NCBI GenBank assembly: GCA_031553215.1
Contig: JAVBLW010000006.1
Coordinates: 124,001-188,000 of the forward strand
Reading direction: 5' to 3'
Source of the DNA: JAVBLW01 sp031553215
GTDB taxonomy: Bacteria > Bacillota_I > Bacilli_A > Acholeplasmatales > Anaeroplasmataceae
Length of the DNA stretch: 64,000 nt
The notes below the pieces were generated by a model, which searched no databases, had not been told where the DNA came from, and was given only the letters and a program-made list of their open reading frames with translations. Below are positions 62,837 through 64,000 of the stretch, in pieces. Position numbers and translations under genes: made by a program. Every line of letters starts with the position of its first letter. Within the stretch, counting starts at the first letter, position 1.

Positions 62837-63802
62837 TTATGCAGAAAAAACATCTGCTAAAAACTTCTTCATTCCCTCTGTGTTTAAAAAATAATTTTGA
62901 GGATTATTTGTTAGAGCATCAATGACAGCTTTTCTTTGTAAAGAAATTTTTGGTGAATTATCACTAAATAAAAGGTTAGAATATTCACAATCCAAAAATG
63001 TAATATAATGAATATTTGGATTTATTTCACTATAGTTAATGAAGTTAGCAAATTCCATTACCGTGTGATTTTGCCCACCACCGCTCTCTTTCATACTCTT
63101 TAACTCACATATATAAAAATGTCCATTATGTGAAAATACTATATCAGGCAGCTTATCTTGAGCAATTTCTCTAGATTTCATCTTAATAAAGTACGTTTTT
63201 AAAAACTTCTCAAAAGTGACTCTATCTCCTTTATCAGGCAAAATATAGTGATTACCACTTGAAACAAAGTAATTCAGTGAACCAGATTGAACCATATTAA
63301 AACCCCTCATTAAAGCAAGAATCTTATTTATTCCTGTTTTCCCATTTCTCTTATGTGAATAGTTATCACACATAACCTGTAATATCATATTAGAATAGCC
63401 ATGACTCATGTACATTTCATGTCTTTCTTTACAATATCTGATTAACATTTCATATATAAACTCAAATTTTTTACTTCCACTTAATTTTTGATAAAGAGAA
63501 TATGTAAAGTTGTAAACCATAAAAAATTGTGAAAATGCTGAATAATTAATACCTGGTGTATTATCTAATATATGGCATATTTTATTAATAATTTTCTCTA
63601 TATCATCATCTGTTGAATCTTTACCAAGTTCATGCAATTCTTTAAATTTTGAAATTAATTCAATCATCCTATCATTATTAGCTGTTAACATGCTAAAATC
63701 ATCCACTTTATCAGGAATAACCACAAAATCCTTTGCATAATACGGATCAATTAATCCCTCTGGGTGTTCTTTAGAATATTCAAAGTACTCTAAGTTGTTC
63801 AT
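62837..63802 (-). CDS. PD-(D/E)XK nuclease, probable restriction endonuclease
   Basis: 321 residues. The catalytic core is in LPDIVFSHNGHFYICELKSMKESGGGQNH: Pro-Asp, then Glu-Leu-Lys 12 residues later, the PD-(D/E)XK pattern. The N-terminal 190 residues are helical and could recognise DNA (SHKRNGKTGINKILALMRG). The start overlaps the stop of the upstream truncated gene by 4 bases, as expected for a restriction-modification pair, but no methyltransferase motif is in view. GGGGATGA ribosome site. Confidence 0.75.
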   Translation of the reverse strand: MNNLEYFEYSKEHPEGLIDPYYAKDFVVIPDKVDDFSMLTANNDRMIELISKFKELHELGKDSTDDDIEKIINKICHILDNTPGINYSAFSQFFMVYNFTYSLYQKLSGSKKFEFIYEMLIRYCKERHEMYMSHGYSNMILQVMCDNYSHKRNGKTGINKILALMRGFNMVQSGSLNYFVSSGNHYILPDKGDRVTFEKFLKTYFIKMKSREIAQDKLPDIVFSHNGHFYICELKSMKESGGGQNHTVMEFANFINYSEINPNIHYITFLDCEYSNLLFSDNSPKISLQRKAVIDALTNNPQNYFLNTEGMKKFLADVFSA

Positions 63803-64000
63803 TTTTTATCATCCCCTTTTATAATAACTTTATAATGAGCCCTTTCCATTATTGCTCGACATGTTATAAAGTCGAGTCTTCTACGTCTTCTACCATTTTT
63901 CATATTACCTTTAAAAGGACTAAAAATGATATCATCCGTTTCTTTTCTTATTTCATTTAAAATTTTATTGCATTCATTAATAAATTCTAATCTTTTTTCT
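63799..64000 (-). CDS. C-terminal fragment of a gene running off the window
   Basis: 67 codons in one open frame ending in TGA that overlaps the nuclease start. The residues are basic and helical (EFINECNKILNEIRKETDD...KNGRRRRLDFITC). Too short to assign; a modification methyltransferase or other restriction-system subunit is a guess from context. Confidence 0.6.
   Translation of the reverse strand, partial: EKRLEFINECNKILNEIRKETDDIIFSPFKGNMKNGRRRRRLDFITCRAIMERAHYKVIIKGDDKK

Noticed and set aside
1..64000. tRNA or rRNA genes, IS elements, integrase or prophage
   Set aside because: Looked for cloverleaf-like and transposase-like signals while reading; none was convincing.

Overview
This window comes from an AT-rich, endospore-forming member of the Bacillota. 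The best guess is an uncultured gut lineage of Bacilli near the RF39/Erysipelotrichia-type groups. The evidence is spoIIAA, spoIIAB, spoVAC, spoVAD and spoVAE, a DacF-type carboxypeptidase, a CotY/CotZ/ExsY-type coat protein, Shine-Dalgarno sites dominated by AGGTGA and GGAGG, and small Bacilli families (DUF1836, DUF1846, DUF1653, DUF368). The genetic code is standard, because TGA is used as a stop.

Layout. 1-1279: truncated ABC exporter. 1.7-4.7 kb: dipeptidase, HAD phosphatase, flavin reductase and CPBP protease, following the sporulation block (4.7-9.4 kb: spoVAE, spoVAD, spoVAC, spoIIAB, spoIIAA, a tyrosine phosphatase and dacF, all on the minus strand). sigF is missing from its usual place after spoIIAB. 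9.6-13.0 kb: a convergent pair, a KAP/STAND-like membrane NTPase and an ATP-grasp ligase, whose 5' leaders form a perfect 34-bp inverted repeat. 13.3-17.9 kb: a GGDEF/EAL protein and a fumarase plus malic enzyme operon. 17.9-21.3 kb: small membrane proteins and two likely spore-surface proteins, one large and Cys-rich. 21.3-22.6 kb: a queuosine-salvage unit under a preQ1-I-like riboswitch. 23-26 kb: a large InlB-repeat lipoprotein with a cre operator inside its promoter. 26-32.5 kb: pyrimidine-nucleoside phosphorylase, two unusual gene fusions (peptidase E with prephenate dehydratase; DUF368 with PepV), trmB, HPr and a degenerate EIIB domain. 32.6-36.9 kb: the CotY-like coat gene, small unknowns, a pseudouridine synthase and aldolase. 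37-42.8 kb: M50 protease, aldo/keto reductase, a putative orphan small RNA and a heterodimeric ABC exporter.

42.9-50.4 kb holds an SPL-family radical SAM gene and a complete type II-A CRISPR-Cas locus: a 7-repeat array with a degenerate distal repeat and its own terminator, a leader ending in ATTTGAG, csn2, cas2, cas1, cas9, and a divergent tracrRNA whose -35 box lies in the cas9 start region. 50.5-56.4 kb is housekeeping (DUF3267, RelQ-like alarmone synthetase, DUF1846, KduD, TspO, DUF1653, diguanylate cyclase). 56.5-64 kb is accessory: an unknown Cys/His-containing protein, a four-gene unit (secreted protein with a hydrophobic core, two near-duplicate cytosolic proteins, a lipoprotein serine protease) that looks like an undescribed toxin/immunity-type system, an HTH membrane regulator, and a PD-(D/E)XK nuclease overlapping a truncated upstream gene.

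The most promising undescribed systems are the four-gene secreted-protein/duplicated-partner/protease unit at 57.5-60.9 kb and the NTPase/ATP-grasp pair bounded by inverted repeats at 9.57-13.07 kb. All functions are read from sequence by eye; no search or structure prediction was run.
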